A stretch of DNA of 64,000 bases from Macrococcus brunensis (GTDB lineage: Bacteria > Bacillota > Bacilli > Staphylococcales > Staphylococcaceae): positions 1 to 64,000 of the forward strand of contig NZ_SCWA01000007.1 of assembly GCF_004359615.1 (NCBI RefSeq). Reading direction: 5' to 3'. The position numbers and the translations under genes were made by a program. The notes below the pieces were generated by a model, which was not told the DNA's origin, did no database searches, and was given only the letters and a program-made list of their open reading frames with translations. This document shows, in pieces, positions 26,186-34,788 of the stretch (position 1 is the stretch's first letter; each line of letters begins with the position of its first letter).

Positions 26186-26222
26186 TTCTGATTTAGTAAT
26201 AATTTATTGGAGGTCATTACAC

Positions 26223-26453
26223 ATGACACAAGGTACAGTTAAATGGTTTAACGCAGAAAAAGGTTTTGGTTTCATTTCAGTTGAAGGCGGAGACGATGTA
26301 TTCGCTCACTTCAGTGCTATTCAAGGTGAAGGATACAAAACTTTAGAAGAAGGCCAGGCAGTTGAATTCGACATCGAAGAAGGCCAGGCAGTTGAATTCG
26401 ACATCGAAGAAGGTCAGCGCGGACCACAAGCTGCTAACATCGTTAAATTATAA
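26223..26453 (+). CDS. cold-shock protein with internal ten-residue duplication
   Basis: 76 residues, against 66 for the neighbouring copy and for the family. RNP1 (KGFGFISV) and RNP2 (VFAHFSAI) are intact. After residue 51 a second copy of [10 protein letters not shown] is inserted, coming from a perfect 30-bp tandem repeat at 26351-26380 and 26381-26410. The copy extends the region of the fourth beta strand. Otherwise the protein is nearly identical to the next gene. An RNA chaperone is expected, but whether the extended form folds normally is unknown. Confidence 0.92.
   Translation: MTQGTVKWFNAEKGFGFISVEGGDDVFAHFSAIQGEGYKTLEEGQAVEFDIEEGQAVEFDIEEGQRGPQAANIVKL
26351..26410 (+). repeat. 30-bp perfect tandem duplication inside csp
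   Basis: Two adjacent identical units beginning AGGCCAGGCAGTTGAATTCG. The match extends a few bases further left (GAAGA), so the exact boundary is ambiguous. In frame: adds ten codons. Confidence 0.97.
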
Positions 26454-26463
26454 TTACTAATTC

Positions 26464-26490
26464 AGAGGAGCTCCGCTCCTCTTTTATTAT
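26464..26490 (+). terminator. terminator of first csp gene
   Basis: Stem AGAGGAGC / GCTCCTCT with TCC loop and TTTATTATTT. Confidence 0.85.
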
Positions 26491-26505
26491 TTATCGAACA
26501 TTTGT

Positions 26506-26534
26506 TTGACTTTTCGGATTTCCCGTTGTATACT
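26506..26534 (+). promoter_or_regulatory. promoter of second cold-shock gene
   Basis: TTGACT (26506-26511), 17-nt spacer, TATACT (26529-26534), with a leader of about 130 nt. Confidence 0.8.
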
Positions 26535-26559
26535 TAAACAAATAACATCACACATAGTC

Positions 26560-26625
26560 GTCTTCACATATTACAAAAGTAATTGGGTTGATCAGTTACT
26601 TTTTGTAATATGTGAATTTTTCTTT
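26560..26625 (+). promoter_or_regulatory. structured cold-shock leader, copy 2
   Basis: Near-perfect hairpin: TTCACATATTACAAAAGTAA pairs with TTACTTTTTGTAATATGTGA, followed by ATTTTTCTTTG as in copy 1. Base changes between copies largely keep the pairing, which argues for a functional RNA structure. Confidence 0.7.
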
Positions 26626-26673
26626 GAACAGAGATTTTGATATTATTTAATAAATTAATGGAGGTCATTATAC

Positions 26674-26874
26674 ATGACACAAGGTACAGTTAAATGGTTT
26701 AACGCAGAAAAAGGTTTCGGTTTCATCTCAGTTGAAGGCGGAGACGATGTATTCGCTCACTTCAGTGCTATTCAAGGTGAAGGCTACAAATCTTTAGAAG
26801 AAGGCCAGGCAGTTGAATTCGATATCGAAGAAGGTCAGCGCGGACCACAAGCTGCTAACATCGTTAAATTATAA
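26674..26874 (+). CDS. cspA: cold-shock protein CspA-like
   Basis: 66 residues, standard length. OB-fold with KGFGFISV and [11 protein letters not shown]-binding motifs, ending [10 protein letters not shown]. Strong GGAGGT RBS. Nearly identical in protein and DNA to the 76-residue neighbour apart from the duplication, so the two arose by a recent tandem copy. Binds single-stranded RNA and DNA in the cold. Confidence 0.95.
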   Translation: MTQGTVKWFNAEKGFGFISVEGGDDVFAHFSAIQGEGYKSLEEGQAVEFDIEEGQRGPQAANIVKL

Positions 26875-26888
26875 TCTTAACGTACAAG

Positions 26889-26917
26889 AGACGACTCAAT
26901 TGAGTCGTCTTTTTTTG
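26889..26917 (+). terminator. terminator of second csp gene
   Basis: Perfect palindromic stem AGACGACTCA / TGAGTCGTCT followed by seven T residues. Confidence 0.9.
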
Positions 26918-26978
26918 TGTACTTTTTCAGGAGTTTTCGCGACTCTAATTTTGTATTGTGGGGCTCTGTACTGCGTAA

Positions 26979-27010
26979 AGTCTAGCTAAGCCCATTTGCT
27001 AGACTTTTCT
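26979..27010. other. intergenic hairpin
   Basis: AAGTCTAGC and GCTAGACTT enclose an 11-nt loop, with TT(C)T after. It may be a weak backup terminator for csp or a small repeat. No coding potential in 26918-27042. Confidence 0.4.
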
Positions 27011-27042
27011 ACTCATATCCCCTAACTCCACTGCTCTTAAGT

Positions 27043-27092
27043 AAAAAAATAGCGATAGATTCTGAATTTAGTCAGAATCTATCGCTATTTTT
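27043..27092 (-). terminator. terminator of YbfB-like MFS gene
   Basis: More than 20 bp of perfect stem (AAAATAGCGATAGATTCTGA and complement), A/T flanks on both sides. Confidence 0.9.
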
Positions 27093-27106
27093 ACCTATAT
27101 TACTCT

Positions 27107-28234
27107 TTAAATATCCGCCAGTTCTTCTGCAAGTGGTCTAAAAAAGATATTCAGGAAACTAAACGCACCGTATATGTAGAATAAACCTTGATAGCCAAAT
27201 CGTTCAAGCAGGAAACCTGACAGGAAAGTTCCCAGGAACTGCCCTGCTGCTAAACTGACAAATGTCACAATGATGCCCATCGCTGGATACTCCGTATAAC
27301 ATCTAGCACACCAGAACGCATAAACGCCCATCGCAAAGACATAGACAAGGCCAAATAACGTTGTAGAGAAAATCATCAGGAAGAAATTTTCTGTAACTAC
27401 AAGTGTGACGTTCGCAATCGCAAGTAATACGCACGTTAATATATGAACTTTGACAGTTCCCATTCTTTCATTCATATGCCCGGCAAAGCCACCAAGTACA
27501 CCACCAACGCCCAGCATAATCCAGAACAGATTTTTTACATCATCATGCGGTGTCTGGAAGACGTATGACTGAAAATAGGTCCAGTATGCAGATGTTCCGA
27601 TGCCTAATAAAACAGTCGAGATAATCATCTTACGGCCGACAAAAATATTTCTGAGATCAGTCTTATAGTTCAGGTGACTCATATCGACTTTTGGCAGCTT
27701 CTTATAACTGAAATACATGATGATTAAACTGATGACCAGGAAAATAGCGTAACTAATGCGCCATGCATCCCCGACAATCCAGACGATAATACCGACTAAA
27801 ATCAAGCCGACGCCAATTCCGGTATTGATCCATGAATTACTTCTATCCTGATGACCGTAACTTACTTTCTCTTTGATAATCTGACCAAAAGGTGCTGTAG
27901 CAAGTCCTGCTGCATAACCTAATATAATAACACCAGCACCGAACAGCGGATATTCTTCAGCTACCATTAAATTATATAATCCATATAAAGACAACGAGCC
28001 GGATATGAGCAGAATAGCTCGCGGCTGATAGTTCTTAAAAATCGTGAACATGGACACAAGACCCAGACAATATGTCAAATATGAGATAGCCGAAATCATC
28101 CCGGATACTTGATTGGAAAGCTCAAGGTCATCACCAAAATAAGGTAAGAGCAAACCATAACTGAAACGGGAAATACCATATGCCATCGCAATGAAGACAA
28201 TACCCGTAAAAACTATTTCATTCTGTTTATTCAA
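27107..28234 (-). CDS. MFS transporter, YbfB/YjiJ-like
   Basis: 375 residues with twelve helices. The opening FTGIVFIAMAYGISRFSYGLLLPYF matches the YbfB/YjiJ group of MFS carriers. Starts at TTG (28234) with AAGGAG upstream. Separate from the ars operon to its right (terminator at 28285-28314). Substrate unknown. Confidence 0.82.
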   Translation of the reverse strand: MNKQNEIVFTGIVFIAMAYGISRFSYGLLLPYFGDDLELSNQVSGMISAISYLTYCLGLVSMFTIFKNYQPRAILLISGSLSLYGLYNLMVAEEYPLFGAGVIILGYAAGLATAPFGQIIKEKVSYGHQDRSNSWINTGIGVGLILVGIIVWIVGDAWRISYAIFLVISLIIMYFSYKKLPKVDMSHLNYKTDLRNIFVGRKMIISTVLLGIGTSAYWTYFQSYVFQTPHDDVKNLFWIMLGVGGVLGGFAGHMNERMGTVKVHILTCVLLAIANVTLVVTENFFLMIFSTTLFGLVYVFAMGVYAFWCARCYTEYPAMGIIVTFVSLAAGQFLGTFLSGFLLERFGYQGLFYIYGAFSFLNIFFRPLAEELADI

Positions 28235-28284
28235 CTTAAGTCTACTCCTTCATTTAAAATACTATTTCTTATACCCCAGAACAT

Positions 28285-28314
28285 AAAAATAAACCTGTCA
28301 TTAAATGACAGGTT
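28285..28314 (-). terminator. terminator of ars operon
   Basis: Ten-bp stem AACCTGTCAT/ATGACAGGTT with short loop and U-rich tail on the minus strand. Confidence 0.85.
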
Positions 28315-28317
28315 CTT

Positions 28318-28710
28318 CTATTTGCCCGTTTCACTGAACAGTTTAATCCGTGCACCGATTTCGTCGCGCACGCGTTGAAAGACTGACCAGTCCTGACCAG
28401 CAGGATCTTCAAATCCCCAATGTTCTGTGCGGACGTGCGGGGGTGTAACAGGACAGACATCTTTAGCATGATCGCACAATGTCACTACTAGATCAGCATG
28501 GTTCAAAATAGCAAGATCAATTTTATCGGATGTCTGATTACTGATATCAATGCCGACTTCTTTCATCGCTTCAACCGCTTTTGGATTGACTCCATGCGTT
28601 TCAATACCAGCAGAATAGACTGTCCAGTTCGGCAGATACTTTTTACCAAAACCTTCTGCAATCTGACTGCGACATGAATTACCTGTACATAGGAAATAAA
28701 TTGTTTTCAT
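28318..28710 (-). CDS. arsC: arsenate reductase, thioredoxin-coupled
   Basis: About 130 residues of low-molecular-weight phosphatase fold. P-loop CTGNSCRSQ carries the first catalytic Cys; the redox pair of Cys82 and Cys89 type is in [11 protein letters not shown]. Reduces arsenate to arsenite using thioredoxin. Third gene of arsRBC. AAGGAG lies 8 nt before the ATG at 28710. Confidence 0.95.
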   Translation of the reverse strand: MKTIYFLCTGNSCRSQIAEGFGKKYLPNWTVYSAGIETHGVNPKAVEAMKEVGIDISNQTSDKIDLAILNHADLVVTLCDHAKDVCPVTPPHVRTEHWGFEDPAGQDWSVFQRVRDEIGARIKLFSETGK

Positions 28711-28722
28711 CTTACGCACTCC

Positions 28723-30015
28723 TTAATTAAATAATATCATCGAGAAATAGAGACCCACTAAAGTAAAGAAAAGCACCGGGATGGTAATGATGATACCCGT
28801 CTTGAAGTAAGTTCCCCAAGAAATCTTAACGCCTTTCTGGCTGAGGACATGTAACCAGAGCAAAGTTGCGAGTGAGCCAATCGGCGTTATCTTTGGACCT
28901 AAGTCACTGCCGATCACATTGGCAAAGACAAGCGCATGCTGCAGAACCCCTTGTGCCTGTGACTGGTCAATAGCAATTAAATCAATCAGCACGGTCGGCA
29001 TGTTATTCATCACAGAAGATAGAAAGGCTGACATAAAGCCCATGCCCATAATAGAACCGAACAAACCTGTCGAACTGAACTGATTAATCGCATCTGCGAG
29101 CACATTTGTCAGACCGACATTACGCAGGCCGTAAACGACCACGTACATGCCGATCGAGAAGAAGACAATCGCCCACGGTGCTCCTTTAATGACTTTACCG
29201 GTGTGAACAGCAGGGCTCGTCCGTGCAAGTAATATAAAGACAATCGCTATTACCCCGGCAATAAGAGAGACAGGTACATGGATGACGTCACTGATGAGGT
29301 AGCCGACGAGCAGCAGGGCAAGCACTACCCATGATATCATGAACAGACGGAAATCTTTGATGGCTGACTTCGGTTCACGTATCATGGATTCATCATACCG
29401 TTTTGGGATATGTCTTCTGAAATAAAGCCATAGTACAGTGATGCTGGCGACTAAACTGAATAAGTTCGGCAGCAGCATGATTTTGGCATAATGCGCAAAA
29501 CCAATGTCGAAGTAGTCGGCTGAAACGATATTCACGAGGTTGCTGACGACGAGCGGCAGACTCGTTGTATCCGCAATAAAACCGGACGCGATAATGAACG
29601 GAAATACTACTTTCTCGCTGAATTTTAAGTGACGTACCATAGCGAGTACGATCGGTGTCAGAATCAGTGCCGCCCCGTCATTCGCGAAGAAAGCTGCCAC
29701 TAACGCACCGAGCACCGAGATGTAGATGAACATGCGCAGTGAACTGCCTTTAGCGAGACGCGTCATATGAAGTGCTGCCCATTCAAAGAAGCCGATTTCG
29801 TCCAGTATAAGAGAAATCAGAATCACCGCGATAAACGTAAACGTTGCATTCCAGACTATTCCCGTCACATCGAGGACATCATTGAAGTCAACCACTCCAA
29901 ATAATAATGCAAGGATAGCCCCACCTACAGCGGAATAACCGATGGACAGACCTTTTGGCTGCCAGATGACCAGTGTAAGGGTCAAGAGAAAAATCAATAT
30001 AGCAATGATTGTCAT
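28723..30015 (-). CDS. arsB: arsenite efflux permease ArsB
   Basis: 430 residues, twelve helices, with the ArsB-typical [39 protein letters not shown] and [17 protein letters not shown] segments. Expels arsenite across the membrane. Its start overlaps the arsR stop (ATGA) and arsC follows 12 nt on. Confidence 0.96.
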   Translation of the reverse strand: MTIIAILIFLLTLTLVIWQPKGLSIGYSAVGGAILALLFGVVDFNDVLDVTGIVWNATFTFIAVILISLILDEIGFFEWAALHMTRLAKGSSLRMFIYISVLGALVAAFFANDGAALILTPIVLAMVRHLKFSEKVVFPFIIASGFIADTTSLPLVVSNLVNIVSADYFDIGFAHYAKIMLLPNLFSLVASITVLWLYFRRHIPKRYDESMIREPKSAIKDFRLFMISWVVLALLLVGYLISDVIHVPVSLIAGVIAIVFILLARTSPAVHTGKVIKGAPWAIVFFSIGMYVVVYGLRNVGLTNVLADAINQFSSTGLFGSIMGMGFMSAFLSSVMNNMPTVLIDLIAIDQSQAQGVLQHALVFANVIGSDLGPKITPIGSLATLLWLHVLSQKGVKISWGTYFKTGIIITIPVLFFTLVGLYFSMILFN

Positions 30016-30332
30016 GATGCGTCACCACAGCAGTCGGCAGAATGACAGATACAACGTTCCTGCGCTGTGAACAACTGATCATGAACAGCACGCCAGTCCT
30101 CTACTTTTTCAGCGTTTAACTGGTACATCGTCTTTTTGCCGTCTTTCCAAGACTGTACGATACCGGCTGACACCAGCTGTTTCATATGATGACTAAGCGT
30201 CGGCTGCGATACTTTAAAATGCTCCAAAATATCGCAGGCACATAACGGACCGCAGGACAACAGGTCAATAATCTCAATTCTATTCTTATCAGACAGCACT
30301 TTAAAAACCTGTGCCATTTCTTCGTAATTCAT
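30012..30332 (-). CDS. arsR: ArsR family arsenic-responsive repressor
   Basis: 106 residues. Winged-helix fold with recognition region [16 protein letters not shown], and CGPLCACD in the metal-sensing helix position (Cys pair LCAC). A Cys-rich tail ([11 protein letters not shown]) is an additional possible metal site. It should repress arsRBC until arsenite or antimonite binds. Upstream palindromes overlap the promoter. Confidence 0.93.
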   Translation of the reverse strand: MNYEEMAQVFKVLSDKNRIEIIDLLSCGPLCACDILEHFKVSQPTLSHHMKQLVSAGIVQSWKDGKKTMYQLNAEKVEDWRAVHDQLFTAQERCICHSADCCGDAS

Positions 30333-30349
30333 CTCTTCACTTCCTTCAT

Positions 30350-30402
30350 ATAGATGTTTATCTATACATAATATAGTTTATATATAGATGAATGTCTATA
30401 TG
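30350..30402 (-). promoter_or_regulatory. ars promoter with ArsR operator
   Basis: Minus strand TAGACA (30398-30393), 17-nt spacer, TATATT (30375-30370). Two imperfect inverted repeats built on ATAGA...TCTAT lie on either side (TATAGATGTTTATCTATA near 30352-30366 and TATAGATGAATGTCTATA near 30384-30400), covering the -35 and the transcript start. Confidence 0.75.
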
Positions 30403-30408
30403 AAAAAT

Positions 30409-30434
30409 AAAAAAAGAACGCTTACGCGTCCTTA
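30409..30434 (-). terminator. terminator of ABC/two-component operon
   Basis: Hairpin AAGGACGC / GCGTTCTT with GTAA loop and U run, overlapping the response-regulator stop codon. Almost identical to the hairpin at 33764-33788. Confidence 0.75.
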
Positions 30435-31031
30435 GTAGTTGATAAATCCCATCTCTCTCGCGATTCTCCATGCATTGATTCTGTTCTCAGCACCTAACTT
30501 TTCAATGATTAATGACGTATAGTTCCTGACCGTTCCGTCACTTAAATAAAGCTGCTGACTAATTTCTTTACTAGTCAATCCTTTGCCAATTAAAACAAGG
30601 ATCTCCTGTTCTTTGTCATTCAAAGGATTCTTCGTTAACATCAGTGGCATCAGTTCAGGACTGAATTCTTTCTGTCCTTTCGTCACTTTATCTACCGTTT
30701 CAATCAACTCATCGACTGAACGTTCTTTTAAAACATATGCGTCAACATCCAAGTTCAATGATTTCTCAAAATAGCCCGCTCTTTTAAAAGTGGTGACAAT
30801 AATCACTTTACAGTCGAATTGTTTTTTCCTGATGTATGCGAGCAGCTCTATCCCATTCATAGTCGGCATCTCGATATCGGTAATCACAACATCATATGAA
30901 TCATCCAGGAGTCGCACCGCTTCTTCCCCATTACCAGCACCTCTTACATCACTGAACCGTCCACTTATCTTCAGCAGCTGAATCATTGCCTCTCGGAGCA
31001 TACTTTGGTCCTCTACAATTAATAACTTCAT
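30432..31031 (-). CDS. NarL/LuxR-type response regulator
   Basis: 199 residues. Receiver domain with phospho-acceptor Asp in YDVVITDIEMP near 54 and Lys in the VKITDIE/YVLKE position, then a LuxR-type HTH (IGKGLTSKEISQQLYLSDGTVRNYTSLIIEKL). Layout matches DesR/YvfU/LiaR-type regulators. It lies 3 nt after the kinase gene and likely controls the ABC exporter encoded upstream in the same operon. Confidence 0.92.
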   Translation of the reverse strand: MKLLIVEDQSMLREAMIQLLKISGRFSDVRGAGNGEEAVRLLDDSYDVVITDIEMPTMNGIELLAYIRKKQFDCKVIIVTTFKRAGYFEKSLNLDVDAYVLKERSVDELIETVDKVTKGQKEFSPELMPLMLTKNPLNDKEQEILVLIGKGLTSKEISQQLYLSDGTVRNYTSLIIEKLGAENRINAWRIAREMGFINY

Positions 31032-31034
31032 ATG

Positions 31035-32096
31035 TCACCCCCACTCTATCTCGATTGACAGTCCAGGTTGCAAATTACTAAAGCTTAAATGACCATTCAA
31101 CTTGTTCACCCGCGATTCAAGACTCCGTAAGCGAATCGACCGATCTTGAATACCAATGCCATTATCTCTGTAGATCATTTTATTCTGGCCGTTCTCATTA
31201 CTCATTTTAATTTCTACAGCAGTCGCTCCGCTATGTTTATAAGCATTGTTAACTAACTCTTTTAGCAACATGACTACATCATGTTTTTCAAAGTTATCCG
31301 GCAAGTTCTTAACCTCGTACTGCATATCAATGCCGGCATTTTGTAGGAGAATCTGAGATTGTTTTAATTCAGTCGCTAATGATTCAGACTTAACGTCATC
31401 AACAATTTCTCTGACTTTAAGAAGCGAGGTTTTAGATAGATCATTTATCTCCCTCAGTTCTTTTTGGGCCGCTTCAGGCGAATGTTCCATCATTTTTAAT
31501 GCGAGCTCTGATTTTATAGCTAGTATACTGAAGACCTGTCCTAGAGAATCATGCAAATCCTGTGAAATACGATGACGTTCAATATCTGTTGATAATCTGG
31601 CCAGCTGCTGATCTTTAAGCTGTCTTTCCTCTTTTAATCGGTTCTGATAAAAGCTTCGGTCATTAGCGAAAATAATAATGAGCAGAAAAATAATATAAGG
31701 TAACGCATACAGACTATTTTTTAAATCAATGATGATGACTGCCGCTAATATCAGGCCAAGCGTACCAATCATGATATATCCATGAATGGAGTTTAATCTT
31801 CCCTTTATTACAGATGGTAATGTATAGGCAGGAAACATAAAAAACATGATACAGCCGATATTCATCATGAATGTAAAATAGACCAGACAGAGCATTAAAA
31901 TAATCCAGGGAATTAGATTAACAGGATGCTTATACTCGTAAAAATAGATCACAACCATACAATAAATGACGATTACTGCAATATCGGCTATGCGCAGAGC
32001 CATTGATGGCCGCTCTATCGCAAAAGCAATCGGTACGAATAAAAATAAATAAGCTAAACCATAATGCAGGAGTTTATTGATTAAAAACTTGGTCAC
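31035..32096 (-). CDS. HisKA_3-type sensor histidine kinase (DesK-like)
   Basis: 353 residues. Five to six N-terminal helices with almost no extracellular loop, then HisKA_3 with the phosphorylated His in ISQDLHDSLGQ, and a compact HATPase (LLKELVNNAYKHSGA; YRDNGIGI). This is the intramembrane-sensing type paired with NarL-type regulators. GTG start at 32096 overlaps the permease TGA, so it is coupled to the transporter genes. Confidence 0.92.
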   Translation of the reverse strand: MTKFLINKLLHYGLAYLFLFVPIAFAIERPSMALRIADIAVIVIYCMVVIYFYEYKHPVNLIPWIILMLCLVYFTFMMNIGCIMFFMFPAYTLPSVIKGRLNSIHGYIMIGTLGLILAAVIIIDLKNSLYALPYIIFLLIIIFANDRSFYQNRLKEERQLKDQQLARLSTDIERHRISQDLHDSLGQVFSILAIKSELALKMMEHSPEAAQKELREINDLSKTSLLKVREIVDDVKSESLATELKQSQILLQNAGIDMQYEVKNLPDNFEKHDVVMLLKELVNNAYKHSGATAVEIKMSNENGQNKMIYRDNGIGIQDRSIRLRSLESRVNKLNGHLSFSNLQPGLSIEIEWG

Positions 32097-32833
32097 TTCA
32101 TCACTTCCGATTTATTTCGCAGCCACAGTGCAGCTAGTGTAAATATCAGACCATACACTATTAAGATCAGAATAGACTGATATGGATAACTGTCACTGAA
32201 TAAGCCAGCTGCTAAGTTTTTAAAGTTATAAGTTGGTGAGAGATAGGCAATCTGTTTCAGCCAGTCAGGGAATAAGAATACCGGGAACCATAATCCACCT
32301 AACATTGCCAATCCTAAGTAGAGAATATTACTGACAGTGGACATGCGCTGCGCATCATTGAACTGGGATAAGAGTAGTCCAAATGTTAAGTAAATCATAC
32401 CACCGAACAGTAGACTTAGACCACTAATCATCCATTCAAATGCAGTCATATTCACACCTTTAATGAAATGGCCGACTAAGAATACGATGATAATAGAAAG
32501 CATAAACATCACCATTATTTTAAGGACTTTGCACACGTAGTACAGTATAGGTGATAGGGGTGCTCTGAACAGCGTTTTACTCCATCCCTCTTTCTTATCG
32601 TTGATCATCTCGAGCGGGAAAGTAAACATCGCAAAGCTAGTCAGGCTGAATGTCGTCATAGAAAGCAAATAATCTCTTATTAATTGCTGTGTTTCAGCTG
32701 ACGCATCTTTTTCGTTCAGCGAAGAGAAAATCAGGAAAAATATGACGGGCATCAATATAGACATAATGAAAATCCCTTTTCTGTTCTTAACATCAATCAG
32801 TTCATACTTCATCATCGCCTTAAACTGTTTCAT
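32093..32833 (-). CDS. ABC-2 type permease
   Basis: 246 residues with six helices; starts MKQFKAMMKYELIDVKNRKG, the usual ABC-2 opening. GGAGG lies 9 nt before the ATG at 32833, and this start overlaps the ATPase stop by about 14 nt. It forms an exporter with the upstream ATPase; the order ATPase-permease-kinase-regulator matches the Bacillus yvfRSTU arrangement. Substrate unknown, antibiotic or lipid-active peptides likely by analogy. Confidence 0.88.
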   Translation of the reverse strand: MKQFKAMMKYELIDVKNRKGIFIMSILMPVIFFLIFSSLNEKDASAETQQLIRDYLLSMTTFSLTSFAMFTFPLEMINDKKEGWSKTLFRAPLSPILYYVCKVLKIMVMFMLSIIIVFLVGHFIKGVNMTAFEWMISGLSLLFGGMIYLTFGLLLSQFNDAQRMSTVSNILYLGLAMLGGLWFPVFLFPDWLKQIAYLSPTYNFKNLAAGLFSDSYPYQSILILIVYGLIFTLAALWLRNKSEVMK

Positions 32834-33677
32834 GATTATCAACCTCCACTGCTTTAAATACGCTCTCAAGTAGCGATATATTCGTCATCTCAATTTCCGC
32901 AAATGAAACCTGTTCTTTTACTAAATACTGCATCACTTCATCAATTTTTTCAGTCTCATAATAAGAAAACTGTGAGTCTTCTTTAATTTTATGAGCATGG
33001 ATGAGCTTAATTGATTTAGGCACAACGATTAATTTCTTTTTATCTTCAATTCTGATTAAACGCGGTGTGCTGTCTCTGATAATTTCTCCTTGATTTAGCA
33101 GGACAATGCGATCAGCCAGCGTTTCAACTTCTTCAATGTAATGTGATGTGAATAAAATCGTTTTCCCGTCTAATTTTAGTTCTTCAACCAGTTCGTAAAA
33201 TCGTTTTCTTGTGTTCGTGTCCATACCGGCAGTGGGTTCATCCAGAATAATGAATTCGGGCTGTCCCATCAAGGTAAGAGCCACATCAAGAATTCGTTGC
33301 TGCCCTCCTGAAAGTTTTTGTGCGGGTCTGTTTAAAATGTCATCATCAAATAATGTAATCTGCTGGATTTGCTTGATAGATAAAGGCTTTTCATATAGAT
33401 TCTGAAACAATTCAATGATCTGTCTGACTTTCATATGAGGGGTGTAGTAAGTGTGCTGATAGAGGACACTCGTAAAATGATGATCGAGCAAATACTTGCT
33501 CCCTATTATTTCTCCAGATGCTTTCTTATTCCCCAGTAAGACATCTATCAAGGTTGATTTACCTGCTCCATTCGGTCCGACTAAAGCAATAACATCTCCT
33601 TGATTAATCTCCAAGTTAATATTCTGCAGAATCGTTTTGTCTTTGATTTTTTTTGAAATATTGTTTAATTGAATCAT
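32820..33677 (-). CDS. ABC transporter ATP-binding protein
   Basis: About 285 residues: Walker A GPNGAGKST, signature KLSGGQQRI, Walker B FIILDEP, switch His in TSHYIEE, and a C-terminal extension of about 80 residues as in ABC-2 drug exporters. First gene of the ABC/two-component operon. AAGGAGG fixes the start at 33677. Confidence 0.92.
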   Translation of the reverse strand: MIQLNNISKKIKDKTILQNINLEINQGDVIALVGPNGAGKSTLIDVLLGNKKASGEIIGSKYLLDHHFTSVLYQHTYYTPHMKVRQIIELFQNLYEKPLSIKQIQQITLFDDDILNRPAQKLSGGQQRILDVALTLMGQPEFIILDEPTAGMDTNTRKRFYELVEELKLDGKTILFTSHYIEEVETLADRIVLLNQGEIIRDSTPRLIRIEDKKKLIVVPKSIKLIHAHKIKEDSQFSYYETEKIDEVMQYLVKEQVSFAEIEMTNISLLESVFKAVEVDNHETV

Positions 33678-33763
33678 AGTATCGCCTCCTTGATTCAATT
33701 AAACAATATTCCATACCTGTATCATATTCACATCCGTCACACTTTTCATATGACAAATGTCAT

Positions 33764-33788
33764 AAAAAAAGAACGCTTACGCGTTCTT
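33764..33788 (-). terminator. terminator of VOC gene
   Basis: Stem AAGAACGC / GCGTTCTT, loop GTAA (minus strand), U run. Overlaps the stop codon of the VOC gene. Confidence 0.8.
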
Positions 33789-34224
33789 ATAATGCACTGA
33801 CCATCCATGTAATGCCGAATGGGTCTTTGAACATTCCATATAACTTTGTCCATTCTGTCGCCCCAAGAGGCATTGTTTCCTCACAGCCTGCAGCAATCGC
33901 CTGCTGGAAGAATGCCTCTGCTTTTTCTACAGCTTCTGCGTCATTACCGTCAAATGTAAAACAGACGTTAACGCCTTCATTATTGACTGGACGCTGCCCC
34001 ATCGTGTCACTGACCATAAAACGTTCTCCAAGTAACTCAAATTCAGCATTCATCACAAATCGCTTTGCCACTTCATCCGGCATCTTATATTCTGCCGGCA
34101 TATCTTTGAACATCTCATCGTCACCCATCGTCTGATTGATGATGCGTGCACCTAACTTGTTCTTATAAAAATCAAGTGCTTCAAGGGAATGTGCAAAATT
34201 GAAATACGTGACTGCTTTAAACAT
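33787..34224 (-). CDS. VOC family protein (PhnB-like)
   Basis: About 145 residues of the vicinal-oxygen-chelate/glyoxalase superfamily: MFKAVTYFNFAHSLEALDFYKNKLGA opening and EWTKLYGMFKDPFGITWMVS closing, as in PhnB/3-demethylubiquinone-type proteins. Likely a dimeric metal or ligand binder; reaction unknown. AAAGGAGG gives the start at 34224. Confidence 0.85.
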   Translation of the reverse strand: MFKAVTYFNFAHSLEALDFYKNKLGARIINQTMGDDEMFKDMPAEYKMPDEVAKRFVMNAEFELLGERFMVSDTMGQRPVNNEGVNVCFTFDGNDAEAVEKAEAFFQQAIAAGCEETMPLGATEWTKLYGMFKDPFGITWMVSAL

Positions 34225-34283
34225 GGATAGCCTCCTTTTAATTAAGACATTTCCATTATATAAGATTGCACACAATTAATTGA

Positions 34284-34661
34284 CTACATCACAATGATAT
34301 TAAAAAGATGTCCGTCCGGATCCTGGAACATGATACCATAGTAGCCCATCCGTTCATGAGGTTCATTCAGTAACTTACCACCTAAGTCATTGATCTTACC
34401 GGCAATCTCGTCAACTTCTTCGTTCGTCTTCGCATCAAATGAAACGATAGTTTCATTTGCAGTGTGACCGTCTGTCAGTTCACGGCCGATATTACGTGCA
34501 ATCGCATCTTTCTGAAAGAACATCAGAACCTGGTCGCCTATTTTAAATGCCACACGTCCATCAGCTGCACCGCCTCCACTATAAGTCATACCAATTCCTT
34601 CATAAAAACGGATAGTCTGGTCAATATCTGCAACAGGAAAGTTAAGCCAGTATGAGTTCAT
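34284..34661 (-). CDS. VOC family protein (glyoxalase/bleomycin-resistance type)
   Basis: About 125 residues: NSYWLNFPVADIDQTIRFYEGIGM start and YYGIMFQDPDGHLFNIIVM end with the conserved DPDGH. Small stand-alone VOC domain, function unknown. AAGGAG favours the ATG at 34661 over 34667. Confidence 0.85.
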   Translation of the reverse strand: MNSYWLNFPVADIDQTIRFYEGIGMTYSGGGAADGRVAFKIGDQVLMFFQKDAIARNIGRELTDGHTANETIVSFDAKTNEEVDEIAGKINDLGGKLLNEPHERMGYYGIMFQDPDGHLFNIIVM

Positions 34662-34747
34662 CGTCATTCTCCTTTTTAAGATAACTTTAAGATAAATTTA
34701 CACTATTCCTTAACAGATTGGAACTAATAATCCCCACGCACACTCTA

Positions 34748-34766
34748 TTAGTTCTATAATAGAACT
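34748..34766. promoter_or_regulatory. perfect palindrome overlapping a -10 element
   Basis: TAGTTCTATAATAGAACTA is a perfect 19-bp dyad. It includes TATAAT (34755-34760) and sits about 25 nt before the DMT gene start. No convincing -35 box at 17 nt. Likely operator of an unidentified dimeric regulator. Confidence 0.6.
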
Positions 34767-34788
34767 ATTGTGAGAAGGAGTGTTGTCA

